64,000 nucleotides of DNA from assembly GCF_027595985.1 (NCBI RefSeq), contig NC_073307.1, positions 13,697,432 to 13,761,431 on the forward strand, in the 5' to 3' direction. The DNA comes from Sorex araneus (Eukaryota; Chordata; Mammalia; Eulipotyphla; Soricidae). Below, piece by piece: positions 49,509 to 55,240 of the stretch. Under the pieces are notes generated by a model. The model was not told the origin of the DNA and made no database searches. It saw nothing but the letters and a program-made list of their open reading frames with translations. The stretch's first letter is position 1; each line of letters opens with the position of its first letter. The position numbers were made by a program, and so were the translations under genes.

Positions 49509-52500
49509 GCTTCACTTTCAGCCCATTTACACAGCAGAAAACCTTGCCCCCAATTAGAAGTCCAATCGCTGTCCCTGAACAGGGTCCTGTAGAGAGGCAG
49601 AAGAAGTCAAGGAGAGCCGCCGAGACTTGAAAAGAGCTCGCATGACAGGGGCTGGCAGAGAGCAGGTACACAGGCTCCTTGGAGACCGTCTGTGCAGCCA
49701 AGTGTGAGAACCTTTCCTTCCACGGGGGCTTCTGCCAGTTTCCTGTGCAAATAAGTCACCTGGGGACCAGCGGGCTGCAGCTCTGACTCAGCAGGTGCTG
49801 TCGCTCCTGCAGGAGGGGCTGAGTGGGAGGGAGGAGAGGGTCCCTGCCGCCCATCCCTGGCTAGAAGTGCGGGAGGGGAAGGCTCGGCAGACGCATCTTT
49901 GCTCATGAGCCCCCCGGTTGCAGGGCAGGAGAGACTGGGGTCAACCCCACAGCGGGGCTGCTTCCAACTGCAGCTCACTTTGGCGTTCTGAGTTCCATAC
50001 CCTCATCCTAAACATCTGACTGTGTCGCTTTACTGAGAATTCAAAAGAGCAGAAACAGGGACTGGAAGTGCAGACTGGACTCGCTGGGGTGCAGAGTCCA
50101 GGCTGCAGCTCTGCCCGCTGACTCTGGGGGAACCATGAGCCTGCCTCCTGCTGCTTTCTGGGGTGCCCTCCATGCTTTCTTTGTTTACAGTCTCAGCCCA
50201 AAGGCAAGAATCGAGGTTTTTCCGTAACTTTTAATATGCATTCTCCCCAGCCCCTTTCTGCCTCATTTCCCTCCATTCCCCACAAATAAATGATCTATTC
50301 CTGAGATGCCACACGCAGTTTTCTTGAAATCCATCACCTGCTTCCCTCCAAACTTTGGGTCTGCTCCTAAAATATATTTCACATTCCTTTCTCTACTGGA
50401 AACAGGCTGAAGGGAGCCCTCCACACCCCGCTCGAGCACCCGCTGCTCCCGCTGCCGTGGATCTCGGATTAAATCCTCTCTGTGGTCACTGGGGCTTTTT
50501 GCTCCTAGTCTCTCAGGCCTGCAAAGCCATAAATGAGCTCTATTCCTTTGTGTGCCCCTCGGCGAGAATGCCTCGCCTTCGAGGAGGTGCTCCATAGCCT
50601 CCTGAAATCATAAATTGTGAATTAATTTTCAGCTTTTAGACTGCATTCCCGGATCTCTCTTTTGCTAATTTACCAAGGGAGTTCTGCAATTATTGCCTGA
50701 TCGCTCTGCATTCCTCTCCCCAGGACCTCCGAGGGCTCTCTCCTCTCCTTCAAACTTCTCTCTCGGCATTGCTTGCTTTATTTAGAGAAGAATGTTTAAT
50801 TCTAGAGCTCCATTTCCAGATCAACACAGCCCCCTTCCAATTAAGCACTCCTTCATAGAATGCCTTACATTTTCATGGGATGATCCCTTTCCCCCCCCCA
50901 CCCCACTGCGCTTCAATGAATACTCTCAATCCTGGCACTCAACCTATAAACACACTAGCAACATATTATGGACACGATTGGTGGGCACAGAGAAGTTGAC
51001 ATGTCATGTCCCCAATGAACAAGGAAGTAAGTACCAGGGAGTGAACTAACTCCTCCAGAAACATCCCTGCAGTTTCTCCTCAGCTACCTCTACCCACCTC
51101 CAAGCCTCTAAATTCCCAGTATTTCACTGAAACACAGAGAAGAAATGTTAAGTTTTAAAAGAAACCCGGGTACTCGAGTCAAAGTAAAATCTAGGCTTTT
51201 AAATTCCCAGGATAAGATCCCATTTTAACTCTCCTTTACAACTGTAGCTACAGTCACCCAGACATACCAGTATATTTCATGCATCAGCTTTCTCAAACAT
51301 TTCAAGGATATAATTCCTGTGACTTTCTCTTAAAAGGTTAGATAGGATGATTTTAAATTTGCCCTTACTTCTTTATTTACTTTGATCTGGGTTGGGGAGC
51401 GTGGACATGCCCAGCAGGGTTCAGGGCTTCTTCTAGCTCAGTTCTTAGACGTTGCTCCTGATGGTGCCTGGGGGACTATATGTGGTACCAGGCTGGAACC
51501 TGGGCCCCCTGCATGCAAGTATATTCTCTAGCCCTCCAAGGTATCTCCTGAGCCTTAATTTCCCCATTTGTCCTGTGGAGTTTGTCTCATTGAGCAAGTC
51601 TGAAAAATCCCTCAGTGCATCACTTTGTCAGGATGCATCAGCAAATCTCTAAAACAATTCACACCTTTCTATGCATCTTCTCCAAGCAATGCTGGGTACC
51701 CTGGTGCCTAATGCATCTTTGAAAATATTTACGCTAGAGATGAGGCAGGAAGCAAAGATATTTGCATGCTGACCCTCTCACATTTAGCTTGTGCCAGTGA
51801 ATGAAGCAAAACCAGACCAGGGAAATTTTTTGGGGGGTATCTCAACTTGGCAATAATGAGATGAGAGAAACACTCTTCAGGGCATGGAAGAAGATTTAGC
51901 AAGGAGGCCAGACACAGCAGGGTTTGTAAGTACAAAACTCCATTTCTCTCTCATCTGAGCTCTCTATAGTCAACCTCCCCCGAGAGTAATAGGAAAGTCT
52001 AGAGCATAGAGAAGCCCACCCCAAAAAGTGGAGGAGTGTATCCTCTCCAAGGAATACAGCGAAGACACTCACCAGCTTTGCTTCTTTGGGAGAAGCGGCA
52101 TTACTTGGGGAAATGCAGTGCCTTGTTTTTTTTCTCGACTTCCACACAGTGCTCACAACCAGTGACCCCACCTGACTACTGCGCACATCCCTTCCCCAAG
52201 AAAAAAGAAGGAATTCATCTCTTGTCCTCATCTTGTCTGACTTCTTCTTTTCCCCACTCTCCTGTCTAGTGTCTAAAAGCCAAGACAAGTTCAAAGCATC
52301 GTTTCTACAAGTGGGTTCCATTTGTTGCTAGAAGTTTGGAGTGTGTCTGTGAGGGGGGGGGCGTGTTACAGACACCTGTCTGGAAGGGGTGCCTGCGAAC
52401 CGGGAGGGAACTGCAGGGCGAAGAAGAGGAGATTTGGTGTGTGGAATAGTACTACTTGCATTTGATAGGAAAAAATGGGAAGAGAGGGGGAAACCTTGGG

Positions 52501-53201
52501 AATTCTGGAAAAGGGAATTCCAATACCTAACAAGAGGTGCGACTCCCTGTCTCAGGGTCCTTCCTGACTGCTTCCTCGCTGAAATCCCAAGGCAAAAACA
52601 CAGGCAAAGGGTGCCCAAGAACGACCCCAACCCAAGCCAAACACCCAAACCAAGCAAGTTCTCTCCAAGTCCCGGAGGTGAGAAGTTCTCCAAGACTCGG
52701 GGTCCTTGCGTGCGGTTGGGAGGGACGGAAGTGTCAGCAGCAGCTGAGCGTGACGGTGGTTTGTGTGTGTGGATGAGGGTTGAGGGGTGGGGGGTGGGGG
52801 GTGGGGGGTGTCTCCGGGAAGGCTGTCGGGATTCGGGGAGCCGGTGGCGGCGCAGACTCACCCCCCAGCCAGTGGTCGGAGATGTTCTGCAGCATGGTGA
52901 CGGGGATGCAGAAAAAGGCGATGAGCAGGTCGCTGAGGGCCAGCGAGCAGATGAAGATGTTGGTGACGGTGCGCATGGCCTTGCTCCGGGTCACCACCGA
53001 GAGCACCAGCGCGTTGCCGAAGAGCGCCAGCGCGAAGATGAGCCCGCCCGTGAGCGCCAAGGCCACCTTGGCGCGCGCGGGCAGCTCCGGGGTGTAGACG
53101 AGCGGGCGCAGGCGGTAGCGGGCGATGAACTGCTCCCGCGTCAGGTTGTGGTCCCGCAGCAGCCCGGAGAACTGCTCCGGGGTGATGTTGAGCGCCTGCA
53201 T
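15842..53201 (-). CDS. QRFPR: QRFPR (GPR103) pyroglutamylated RFamide peptide receptor, six coding exons
   Basis: Class A GPCR of the plasma membrane that binds the hypothalamic peptide QRFP (26RFa/43RFa) and signals through G proteins in feeding and neuroendocrine control; this role is family knowledge. Joined coding exons are 52862-53201, 27982-28140, 25247-25308, 20030-20265, 17742-17839 and 15842-16245. They give 1296 coding bases plus stop, or 432 residues. All introns are GT-AG and the phases (1,1,0,2,1) keep one frame. Visible landmarks: N-glycosylation sequons at N5 and N19, N63 (1.50), D91 (2.50), C118 (3.25), E142-R143-H144 in place of DRY, W170 (4.50), C200/C201 in extracellular loop 2, P226 (5.50), C285-W-A-P288 in helix 6, N328-P-I-V-Y332 in helix 7, and C348/C350 as candidate palmitoylation sites. 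No disabling mutation is seen. I recognise it as QRFPR from near-identity in helices 1-3, 5 and 7; an NPFF receptor is the closest alternative and fits worse. Confidence 0.97.
16286..16430 (+). mobile_element. SINE type A in QRFPR intron 5
   Basis: Head GGGCCAGGGAAGATAGTACAG and GTTAACCTGGGTGAAATAGCC, then CGCCAGGAGTGGTCCCTGAG, followed by an A-rich stretch to about 16455. It is antisense to QRFPR, with its left edge ~40 bp from the exon 6 acceptor. Confidence 0.8.
16592..16715 (+). mobile_element. SINE type A whose tail became a purine tract
   Basis: Head TGGGCCAGAGTGATAAAACAG, B-box-like AGGTTTGATCCTCAG, then CAGCCAGAAGTGAATCCTGAG. The A-rich tail merges directly into the (GAAA)n/(GGAA)n tract that follows. 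Confidence 0.7.
16716..17024. repeat. Purine tract: (GAAA)n, (GGAA)24, (GGGA)n, (GAG)n
   Basis: About 300 bp of nearly pure A/G on the plus strand. (GAAA)n covers 16716-16860, about 24 uninterrupted GGAA units cover 16862-16957, GGGA units follow at 16962-16980 and AGG units at 16987-17024. It is in QRFPR intron 5, template strand. GGAA arrays are known ETS-factor binding sites in human cells; here that is inference. Confidence 0.95.
17742..17839 (-). CDS. QRFPR: QRFPR exon 5
   Basis: 98 bp encoding the third base of codon 266, residues 267-298 and the first base of codon 299. It carries the Lys/Arg-rich end of intracellular loop 3 (K267-K-K-R270) and helix 6 with C285-W-A-P288. Acceptor GGTCCAG/GAAG, donor TACA/GTGAGT. 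Confidence 0.97.
18186..18440 (-). mobile_element. SINE type B, full length, octamer tail
   Basis: On the minus strand the head begins near 18440 (GCAGAGCGATAGCACAGCGG) and the body follows the type B consensus through GGTGCCTGCTCAAGCAAATC. The 3' end is (ACAGTGAT)n at 18186-18212, not poly(A). It is in sense orientation to QRFPR. Confidence 0.93.
18441..18605. repeat. AT-rich low-complexity block
   Basis: About 160 bp almost wholly A/T with TATATA and ATAATTATA motifs, directly adjoining the head of the type B SINE. Confidence 0.85.
19151..19164 (+). promoter_or_regulatory. Possible CTCF binding motif
   Basis: GCACTAGAGGGCGC differs from the CTCF core CCASYAGRKGGCRS only at its first base. 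It sits in single-copy-looking DNA of QRFPR intron 4. Occupancy cannot be inferred from sequence. Confidence 0.45.
19230..19450 (-). mobile_element. Possible old L1 3' UTR scrap
   Basis: The plus strand shows a decayed version of the antisense L1 3' UTR (TTTATTTTTTGTAACATTATG, then GCACCACTACCAAGGTACCCC). Identity is low and the call rests on order of motifs. Confidence 0.35.
20030..20265 (-). CDS. QRFPR: QRFPR exon 4
   Basis: 236 bp encoding residues 188-265 and two bases of codon 266: extracellular loop 2 with C200-C201 (one pairs with C118 at the top of helix 3), helix 5 with P226, and most of intracellular loop 3 (I-K-K-R then GKEMSKIA). Acceptor TTTTAAAG/ATTAAG, donor GCCAG/GTCTGT. The phase 0 start and phase 2 end join cleanly. 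Confidence 0.97.
20468..20622 (-). mobile_element. SINE type A
   Basis: On the minus strand: GCTGGAGAGATAATACAGAG head, CTAACTCTAGTTCGATCCC, CATACATGATCCTTTAG, then tail at the left (T-run 20468-20474). Sense to QRFPR. Confidence 0.65.
21717..21868 (+). mobile_element. SINE type A
   Basis: Head CTAGAGAGACGGTCCAAGGG, then ATGGTCCCCTGAGCATTGCC and AGGAGTGACCCCCTAAGCAC. Diverged, no clear tail. Confidence 0.65.
22088..22119. repeat. 32-bp near-perfect palindrome (15-bp arms, 2-nt spacer)
   Basis: TTCTCTGAAAACTGT at 22088-22102 is followed by CA and its exact reverse complement at 22105-22119. No transposon ends or target duplication surround it. Confidence 0.95.
22472..22485. repeat. Target-site duplication, left copy
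   Basis: AAAAACTGGACAGA, repeated exactly at 22808-22821, flanking the insert between them. Confidence 0.95.
22486..22807 (+). mobile_element. Retroposed insert of unrecognised family, 322 bp
   Basis: A 322-bp block is flanked by perfect 14-bp direct repeats and ends in an A-rich (AAAT)n tail at about 22792-22807, the hallmarks of L1-mediated retroposition. It is neither type A nor type B SINE nor L1 3' UTR. It is more GC-rich than its surroundings, contains a YY1-like CCGCCATATTA near 22740, an internal T-run at about 22689-22693, and a weak B-box-like GATTCGACCTGG near 22527. It could be a new SINE, a copy of an L1 5' UTR transcript, or a processed non-coding RNA. It lies antisense to QRFPR in intron 3. 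Confidence 0.85.
23285..23417 (-). mobile_element. SINE type A
   Basis: On the minus strand: GGGGCCGGAGTGATGGTAGAG head, ATATGGTCCTACAGGCCCGC, then GAGTGATCCTTGAGCACAGAG. No tail is left. Confidence 0.72.
23820..23962 (-). mobile_element. SINE remnant, old
   Basis: On the minus strand AGGCCCAGGGATGTGGCTCAG head-like text is followed by GACCAGGAGTTTGATCTTAG. Strongly decayed; the family assignment is tentative. Confidence 0.35.
24440..24665 (+). mobile_element. SINE type A, old
   Basis: Head GTAAGGCACCTGCCTCACATG, then GTCCTCACACATTGCTGGG and CAGCATCACCAGGGTGACC. Diverged and longer than canonical. Confidence 0.45.
25247..25308 (-). CDS. QRFPR: QRFPR exon 3
   Basis: 62 bp encoding the last two bases of codon 167 and residues 168-187: helix 4 with W170, then the start of extracellular loop 2 (S-P-M-W-H-V-Q). 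Acceptor TTTTCACAG/GTGTGG, donor CTGGAG/GTAGAT. The exon is short, as expected for this position in QRFPR. Confidence 0.96.
25309..27981 (-). other. QRFPR intron 2
   Basis: 2673 bp, phase 1. Donor CTTG/GTGAGG. Apart from a (CA)n microsatellite I see no recent SINE or L1, which makes it the cleanest intron of the gene. Much of 25480-26930 and 27000-27980 looks single-copy. Confidence 0.9.
26933..26986. repeat. (CA)n microsatellite
   Basis: About 27 uninterrupted CA units in QRFPR intron 2. Confidence 0.95.
27982..28140 (-). CDS. QRFPR: QRFPR exon 2
   Basis: 159 bp encoding two bases of codon 114, residues 115-166 and one base of codon 167: helix 3 from C118 to E142-R143-H144 (the family's version of the DRY motif), intracellular loop 2 and the start of helix 4. 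Acceptor GTTGCAG/GCGCC, donor CTTG/GTGAGG. Confidence 0.97.
28757..29000 (-). mobile_element. SINE type B, full length
   Basis: Minus-strand head AGACTGGAGCAATAGCACAAC near 29000, then CTGGGTTCGATTCTTCCATC, type B body and GCAAATCGATGAACAATGGG. Sense to QRFPR. Confidence 0.93.
29050..29262 (-). mobile_element. SINE type A-like, old
   Basis: On the minus strand GAGAGAGCTTGCTTGTACAGG and CCTGATTTTGATCTCCAGC mark the head; TAGGAGTGGTCCCTGGGGC marks the body. Confidence 0.5.
29345..29532 (-). mobile_element. SINE type A
   Basis: Minus strand: CATAGAGATAGTTTAGTAGG head, GACCTGGGTTTGATCCCTGG, GTGATCCCTGAGCACAGTGCC, GCATTGCTGGGTGTGGCCCC, then A-tail (T-run at 29345-29365). Confidence 0.82.
30005..30340 (-). 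mobile_element. L1 3' UTR fragment
   Basis: Minus strand matches the 3' UTR and A-rich tail of the 4-1020 L1 (GGTGGAGGGATGGGCACTCG, AACGCAAGCACAAAAGTTTG). Severely 5'-truncated, no ORF2 left. Confidence 0.8.
31262..31340 (+). mobile_element. SINE head remnant
   Basis: TCAATAGTAAAGTGTCTGC and TGCATTTGATCCCTGGCACTG run straight into a poly(A) stretch. Confidence 0.45.
32370..32605 (+). mobile_element. SINE type B
   Basis: Head AGGAGCGATAGCACAGCAGG, GATTCGATTCCTCTGTCTC, type B body and GCAAATCGATGAACAACGG, then GTGCTACAGTG octamer tail. It lacks ~6 bp around the CGACCCGGG part of the head. Confidence 0.93.
33318..33493 (-). mobile_element. SINE type A
   Basis: Minus strand: GGGGGCCAGAGAGATAGTGC head, GACCCCAGTTCAATCCCCC, then GGATTGATCCTTGAACACAG. 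Confidence 0.75.
34118..34395 (+). mobile_element. SINE type B, long form with extra central module, head lost
   Basis: Type B body from TTGGAGAACCTGGCAACATA onward, with the extra ~85-bp module at about 34238-34320 (AGAGAGGCTGCTAAAATCTC), then GATGTTACTGGGCCCGCTC and an octamer tail. The module is the reverse complement of the one in 2782-3008. Confidence 0.8.
36087..36102. repeat. Poly(C) run
   Basis: About 16 consecutive C, followed by CGCG. Confidence 0.9.
36625..36882 (+). mobile_element. SINE type B, full length, octamer tail
   Basis: A near-canonical copy: CTGGAGCGATAGCACAGCGG head, GACCCGGGTTCGATTCCTCC, body, and three ACAGTGCT units at 36857-36882. Good reference for the type B consensus. 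Confidence 0.95.
37040..37195 (+). mobile_element. SINE type A
   Basis: Head GGGAAGAGAGATAGCACAGTG, CATTCCATATGGTCCCTTG, GGAGTGATTCCTGAGTGCAG. Another type A copy starts 9 bp further on. Confidence 0.78.
37204..37400 (+). mobile_element. SINE type A, full length
   Basis: Head GGTTGGAGTGATAGCACAATG, GAGTTTGATTCCCAGCATCC, GAGCATCACCGGGTATGACC, then an (A)n(CAAAA)n tail. Direct repeat CAAATCA lies on both sides. Confidence 0.93.
37488..37595 (+). mobile_element. SINE remnant, old
   Basis: GACTAGGAAAATGGCCCAGG at the head and GAGCACCACTGGGAACAGCC at the 3' side; the middle is unrecognisable. Confidence 0.35.
37600..38340. other. No gene recognised; GC-moderate stretch of intron 1
   Basis: Overlapping open frames occur on both strands (for example 37716-38138 + and 37906-38403 -), with no domain motif or splice support. 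Confidence 0.4.
38359..38542 (+). mobile_element. SINE type A, young, with 13-bp target-site duplication
   Basis: Direct repeats AAAACCAGCCCCC at 38341-38353 and 38543-38555 flank a near-canonical copy (GGGGCCAGAGCGATAGCACA, GAGCATTGCTGGGTGTGACC) with a long A-rich tail. Confidence 0.94.
39277..39456 (-). mobile_element. SINE type A, young, with 18-bp target-site duplication
   Basis: CTGCTCCACTGATTTTGG at 39259-39276 and 39457-39474 flank a near-canonical minus-strand copy with a T-run (A-tail) at 39277-39291. The perfect duplication marks a recent insertion. Confidence 0.96.
40640..40770 (+). mobile_element. SINE type A
   Basis: Head GGAGCAGAGCAATAGTACAG, GCAGTTCAATTCCCAGCAC, then GTGGTCCCCTGAGCACTTTAG. 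Confidence 0.72.
41300..41483 (+). mobile_element. SINE type B, head missing
   Basis: Type B body from CCTCTCGAAGAGCCTGGCAA through CTCGAGCAAATCAATGAACA and an ACAGTGCT tail. The sequence just left (41224-41299) is decayed and may be another SINE fragment. Confidence 0.9.
42930..43096 (-). mobile_element. SINE type A
   Basis: Minus strand: GGGCTGGGAGCGACAGTTTAG head, GACCAGGGTGCAATCACTGG, GAGCATCACTATGTTTGGCC. Confidence 0.86.
43529..43581. repeat. 33-bp tandem duplication
   Basis: GTCATAAGAAAGACGTAGGT at 43529-43548 recurs as GTCATAAGAAAGACATAGGT at 43562-43581. Confidence 0.85.
43863..43900. repeat. Poly(T) run
   Basis: About 38 consecutive T. It is followed by AAACATAGGAGCCAC, so it is not the tail of the type B SINE to its right. 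Confidence 0.9.
43916..44160 (+). mobile_element. SINE type B with 11-bp target-site duplication
   Basis: ATAGGAGCCAC at 43905-43915 and 44161-44171 flank a full type B copy (GGGCTGGAGCAATAGCAAAG to GGGGTGACATTGACAGTG). The tail is a short octamer-like end, not poly(A). Confidence 0.95.
44235..44382 (-). mobile_element. SINE type A, old
   Basis: Minus strand: CCAGGGCCCAGGAGATGGCTC head, TGACAGAGACCTGATGTTCC; the remainder is decayed. Confidence 0.4.
44990..45240 (-). mobile_element. Old L1 3' UTR fragment
   Basis: The plus strand is a decayed antisense of the mammal-wide L1 3' region: TCTATAAATTTGCCTGTGC, ATAATGCTGAGTATCAGAAT, TTTTTATGGCTGAGCCATA, TTCCATGGTGTATACAGACC. It is older than the shrew-type L1 copies. 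Confidence 0.65.
45801..45811 (+). promoter_or_regulatory. Weak CTCF-like motif
   Basis: CCAGGGGGCAG fits the 3' part of the CTCF core, but the 5' part (GATT) does not. Low confidence. Confidence 0.2.
46815..46928 (+). mobile_element. SINE type A, partial
   Basis: GACACTTGCCTTGCCCACAG, CACTGATCCCTGAGCCAGAAG and GAGCACTGCCGAGTGTGGCC in order, with deletions. Confidence 0.58.
48374..48543 (+). mobile_element. SINE type A with 15-bp target-site duplication
   Basis: AAGGTGAAACATAAA at 48332-48346 and 48544-48558. The copy is near-canonical, with a C-run near 48529-48537. A (GAAA)n stretch at 48351-48373 lies between the left repeat and the SINE head, which is unusual and may be extra sequence at the 5' junction. 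Confidence 0.93.
48971..49008. repeat. (CA)n microsatellite
   Basis: About 18 CA units, interrupted once. An inverted (TG)n lies 450 bp downstream. Confidence 0.93.
49264..49420 (+). mobile_element. SINE type A
   Basis: GGGCTGTATAGCAGGTAGGG head with a small deletion, GGTTCAATACCCAGAACCC, CCCACTGGGTGTGGCCCCG. Confidence 0.72.
49462..49506. repeat. (TG)n microsatellite
   Basis: About 22 uninterrupted TG units. Confidence 0.95.
51388..51540 (-). mobile_element. SINE type A
   Basis: Minus strand: GGGCTAGAGAATATACTTGC head, GGTTCCAGCCTGGTACCAC, GAGCAACGTCTAAGAACTG. Confidence 0.6.
52784..52808 (+). promoter_or_regulatory. G-quadruplex motif in QRFPR intron 1
   Basis: Runs of 4, 6, 6 and 6 G separated by single T lie on the plus strand, which is the template strand of QRFPR, 53-77 nt inside intron 1. 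Single-base loops predict a very stable parallel quadruplex. Confidence 0.85.
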
Positions 53202-53740
53202 CCCGCGCGCCCCGAGCGCTGAGCGCACACACCCCGTCCGGGCGCGCTCGGCTCCGGTTCGGCTCTCGAACCCGGCCTTTGCAGGGGGTGAGGGGTCGGA
53301 AGGGGGGAGGGGGGACCCGGCGGCTGCAACCCCCGCGACGCTCGGAGGAAAGGATGGAGCGGCGCGGGGAAGCAGGGATGCGCGCGCGGTCCCAGGGCGG
53401 GAAGCCGGGATGCGGAGCCTGCCCGCCGCACCCCAAAGTGCGGGGCGGCTCGAAGAAAGTTCCTTCTCCCGCTCTTCCCGGGGCCGCGGCGGGCCCGAGC
53501 GCTCCCCGGCTTCTGGCCGCGGGGTGCGGCCACCGCTCGGCTCGGGCGCCGCGGAGGTGGGGCTGGGACTCGGCCGCGCGCCGCTCCCCACCCCCCTCCC
53601 CGGGCGCCGACGCCGCCCGCCCGCGCACCCCTGGGCACAGCAGCCCCGCGCCGCCCGCTCCGGCTCAGCTCGGGGCGCGACTGCGGGGCCCACGGGGGTG
53701 TTTCACCGTCTAGCCTCCTACGGGAATAGAGAGCGCCCTG
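52850..53740. promoter_or_regulatory. CpG island over QRFPR exon 1 and 5' region
   Basis: Sharply GC-rich and CpG-dense sequence (many GCGCG, CCGCG and CGGGCG runs) spans exon 1 and ~540 bp upstream of the ATG. No TATA box lies within it, so initiation may be dispersed. Several upstream ATGs occur on the minus strand. Confidence 0.85.
52862..53201 (-). CDS. QRFPR: QRFPR exon 1 (first coding exon)
   Basis: 340 bp encoding residues 1-113 and one base of codon 114. The start ATG is 53199-53201 on the minus strand, with G at -3. I chose it because MQALNITPEQF is the known QRFPR N-terminus and no other in-frame ATG gives family sequence upstream. It covers the extracellular N-terminus with sequons at N5 and N19, helix 1 (about 45-70, N63), intracellular loop 1 and helix 2 (about 81-104, D91), and a third sequon at N106. 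No signal peptide is expected in this family. Donor GGGGG/GTGAGT. Confidence 0.97.
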
Positions 53741-53963
53741 GCTAGCCGGTGCTAGCTGGCATGTATGACAAGAATGGGTTTTCTCCCCCAGTTTTCAGAG
53801 GACGGCACCCAGGAAACTGCAGAGCGTCCGCTTTGCTCCCGTTTCTGCGGTGCGGTGCGGTGGGTCTGGGCCTTTTCATCACAACTCTGGGTTTCCGCTG
53901 CCTCCAACCCCCAATCAAGAAAATCTAAGGAGACTTTTATCTCCTCGAAGACACCCCTGCACC

Positions 53964-53972
53964 GTTTTATAG
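53964..53972 (-). promoter_or_regulatory. Candidate TATA box upstream of QRFPR
   Basis: The minus strand reads CTATAAAAC, about 765 bp upstream of the ATG and outside the CpG island core. It is a sequence match only. Confidence 0.25.
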
Positions 53973-54029
53973 CCACCCCCAATTCCTGACCTCCCCACCC
54001 CCCATCTCCTCCAGGGCCTCAGTGGTTCT

Positions 54030-54165
54030 CTTAAGTGTATGGTGCGATCTCACGGAGCCTTCCCATACGTACATTTTACCGTATGATGCTATTGAACATC
54101 TTCTACGTGGGCTTCTCCAGGGCCATCCCCAGCGCTCCACGGGCACATCATTCATTCCTTCTCCC
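54030..54165 (-). mobile_element. L1 scrap
   Basis: It shares GGGCTTCTCCAGGGCCATCCC and flanking text with the larger old L1 at 56338-56446, same orientation. It ends where the probable LTR region begins. Confidence 0.6.
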
Positions 54166-54190
54166 CGTGGGGGTCTGGGACAGAAGGTTG

Positions 54191-54720
54191 TGCTGTGAGA
54201 ATCTGCAGCCTGAATACAGAAGGTCCCCCTGTCCGTGGTGGTGTTGCTTTCCTTGGGGTCAGAAGATACTGCAGGGGAGCGAGACAGAGAGACACAGGGT
54301 CACAGAGATACAGGAAGACCACATTCATGGAACTTTTTATTGCAGCACCTTTTTATACCTGTTCTAGCTTAGTGTCACGTACTCTAGTGACTGGGCCTCG
54401 TTTAGAGATCAAACATGATCCAGGGTCTGCACGGACAAGAAGAAACTCAGAAAATATAGAGTTGATTTCTGGTGTCTTTCTGGAGGTTTTGGAAAGGTAT
54501 TCCATGAACAACGGGCTAGGGCCCAGGAAGATTGTATGGGGATGGGACACAGCAGATGGGACACAGAATCCCAGAAGAAAGCAGCTCGCCAGAGATCTCT
54601 CTGGACCCCGGGCCCAGCCGGTTCCACCCCGGCACCTCAGCTGGAGTGTGCGTGCCCTCTGCCTACTCCGTATGAAACCCTGGCGGCCATAAGCATCTAG
54701 AAGCAAAACCCAGGTGTGCA
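54191..54720 (-). mobile_element. Probable solo LTR, sense to QRFPR
   Basis: Minus-strand reading begins TGCACACCTGGG and ends CTCACAGCA. The candidate 5-bp flanks GGTTG (54186-54190) and GGTTC (54721-54725) differ at one base. Inside, in LTR order: TATA motif GTATAAAA (plus 54351-54358), poly(A) signal AATAAA (plus 54336-54341), then a C/T-rich U5-like stretch with TGTGTCTCTCTGTCTCGC. The short TATA-to-AATAAA spacing resembles class II LTRs, but class is uncertain. It has no internal viral genes. Confidence 0.55.
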
Positions 54721-55015
54721 GGTTCCAGGACTAAGACTCCAGGCCACATGGTGGCAGCGGTGATGACTGTCCCCACTAGCTCGGGGTCCTGGCCATCATG
54801 CTCACGACCCCGTCTGCCTCCAGACACCATCTCAGAGCATCAGTGAGTGACCTTGGTCCAGAGACTATCAAATGAATCTCAAAATGGATTAGCTCCCTAC
54901 AGAGATGTCTCTGGATCCCAACCATTAGAATTACAGAATTTTAGAATTCCAAAGTGGCTGCTCGACCTCTTATGATATTCCTAATAAGCAATAGAAAATA
55001 AATTATCTAGCATCT

Positions 55016-55240
55016 ACCCCGGGAGTGATAGCACGCAGCTGACCCGGGTTCGATCCTTCTGTCCCTCTTGGAGAGCCCGGCAAGCTACCGAGAGTATCCC
55101 GCCCACACTGCAGAGCCTGGCAAGCTACCTGTGGCGTATTTGATATTCCAAAAGCAGTAACAAGTCTCACAATAGAGACGTTACTGGTGCCCGCTCGAGC
55201 AAATTGATGAACAACGGGAGGACAGTGCTGCAGTGTACTG
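55016..55240 (+). mobile_element. SINE type B, short head
   Basis: GGGAGTGATAGCACGCAGCTG (the GGGTAGGGCATTTGCCTTG part is deleted), GACCCGGGTTCGATCCTTC, body, GCAAATTGATGAACAACGGG, octamer tail. It abuts an L1 3' end. Confidence 0.9.

Larger units (their letters stand above)
28141..52861 (-). other. QRFPR intron 1
   Basis: 24.7 kb, phase 1. Donor GGGGG/GTGAGT, acceptor GTTGCAG/GC. It is packed with SINEs (listed separately), two L1 scraps and several microsatellites. Stretches over 300 bp with nothing I can name include 29535-30000, 30345-31255, 31345-32365, 32610-33315, 33495-34115, 34400-36620, 38560-39255, 39480-40635, 41485-42925, 45240-46810, 46930-48330, 49510-51385 and 51545-52780. 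Several of these are AT-rich and single-copy in appearance, for example 31060-31240, 40060-40300 and 50600-50800. Confidence 0.88.

Noticed and set aside
52389-53222. 277-codon plus-strand open frame
   Set aside because: It is antisense to QRFPR exon 1 and its CpG island; GC-rich DNA leaves such frames open by chance.
52858-53628. 256-codon minus-strand open frame overlapping exon 1
   Set aside because: It is a different frame of exon 1 (not a multiple of three from the QRFPR ATG) and has no family motif; at most an upstream ORF.
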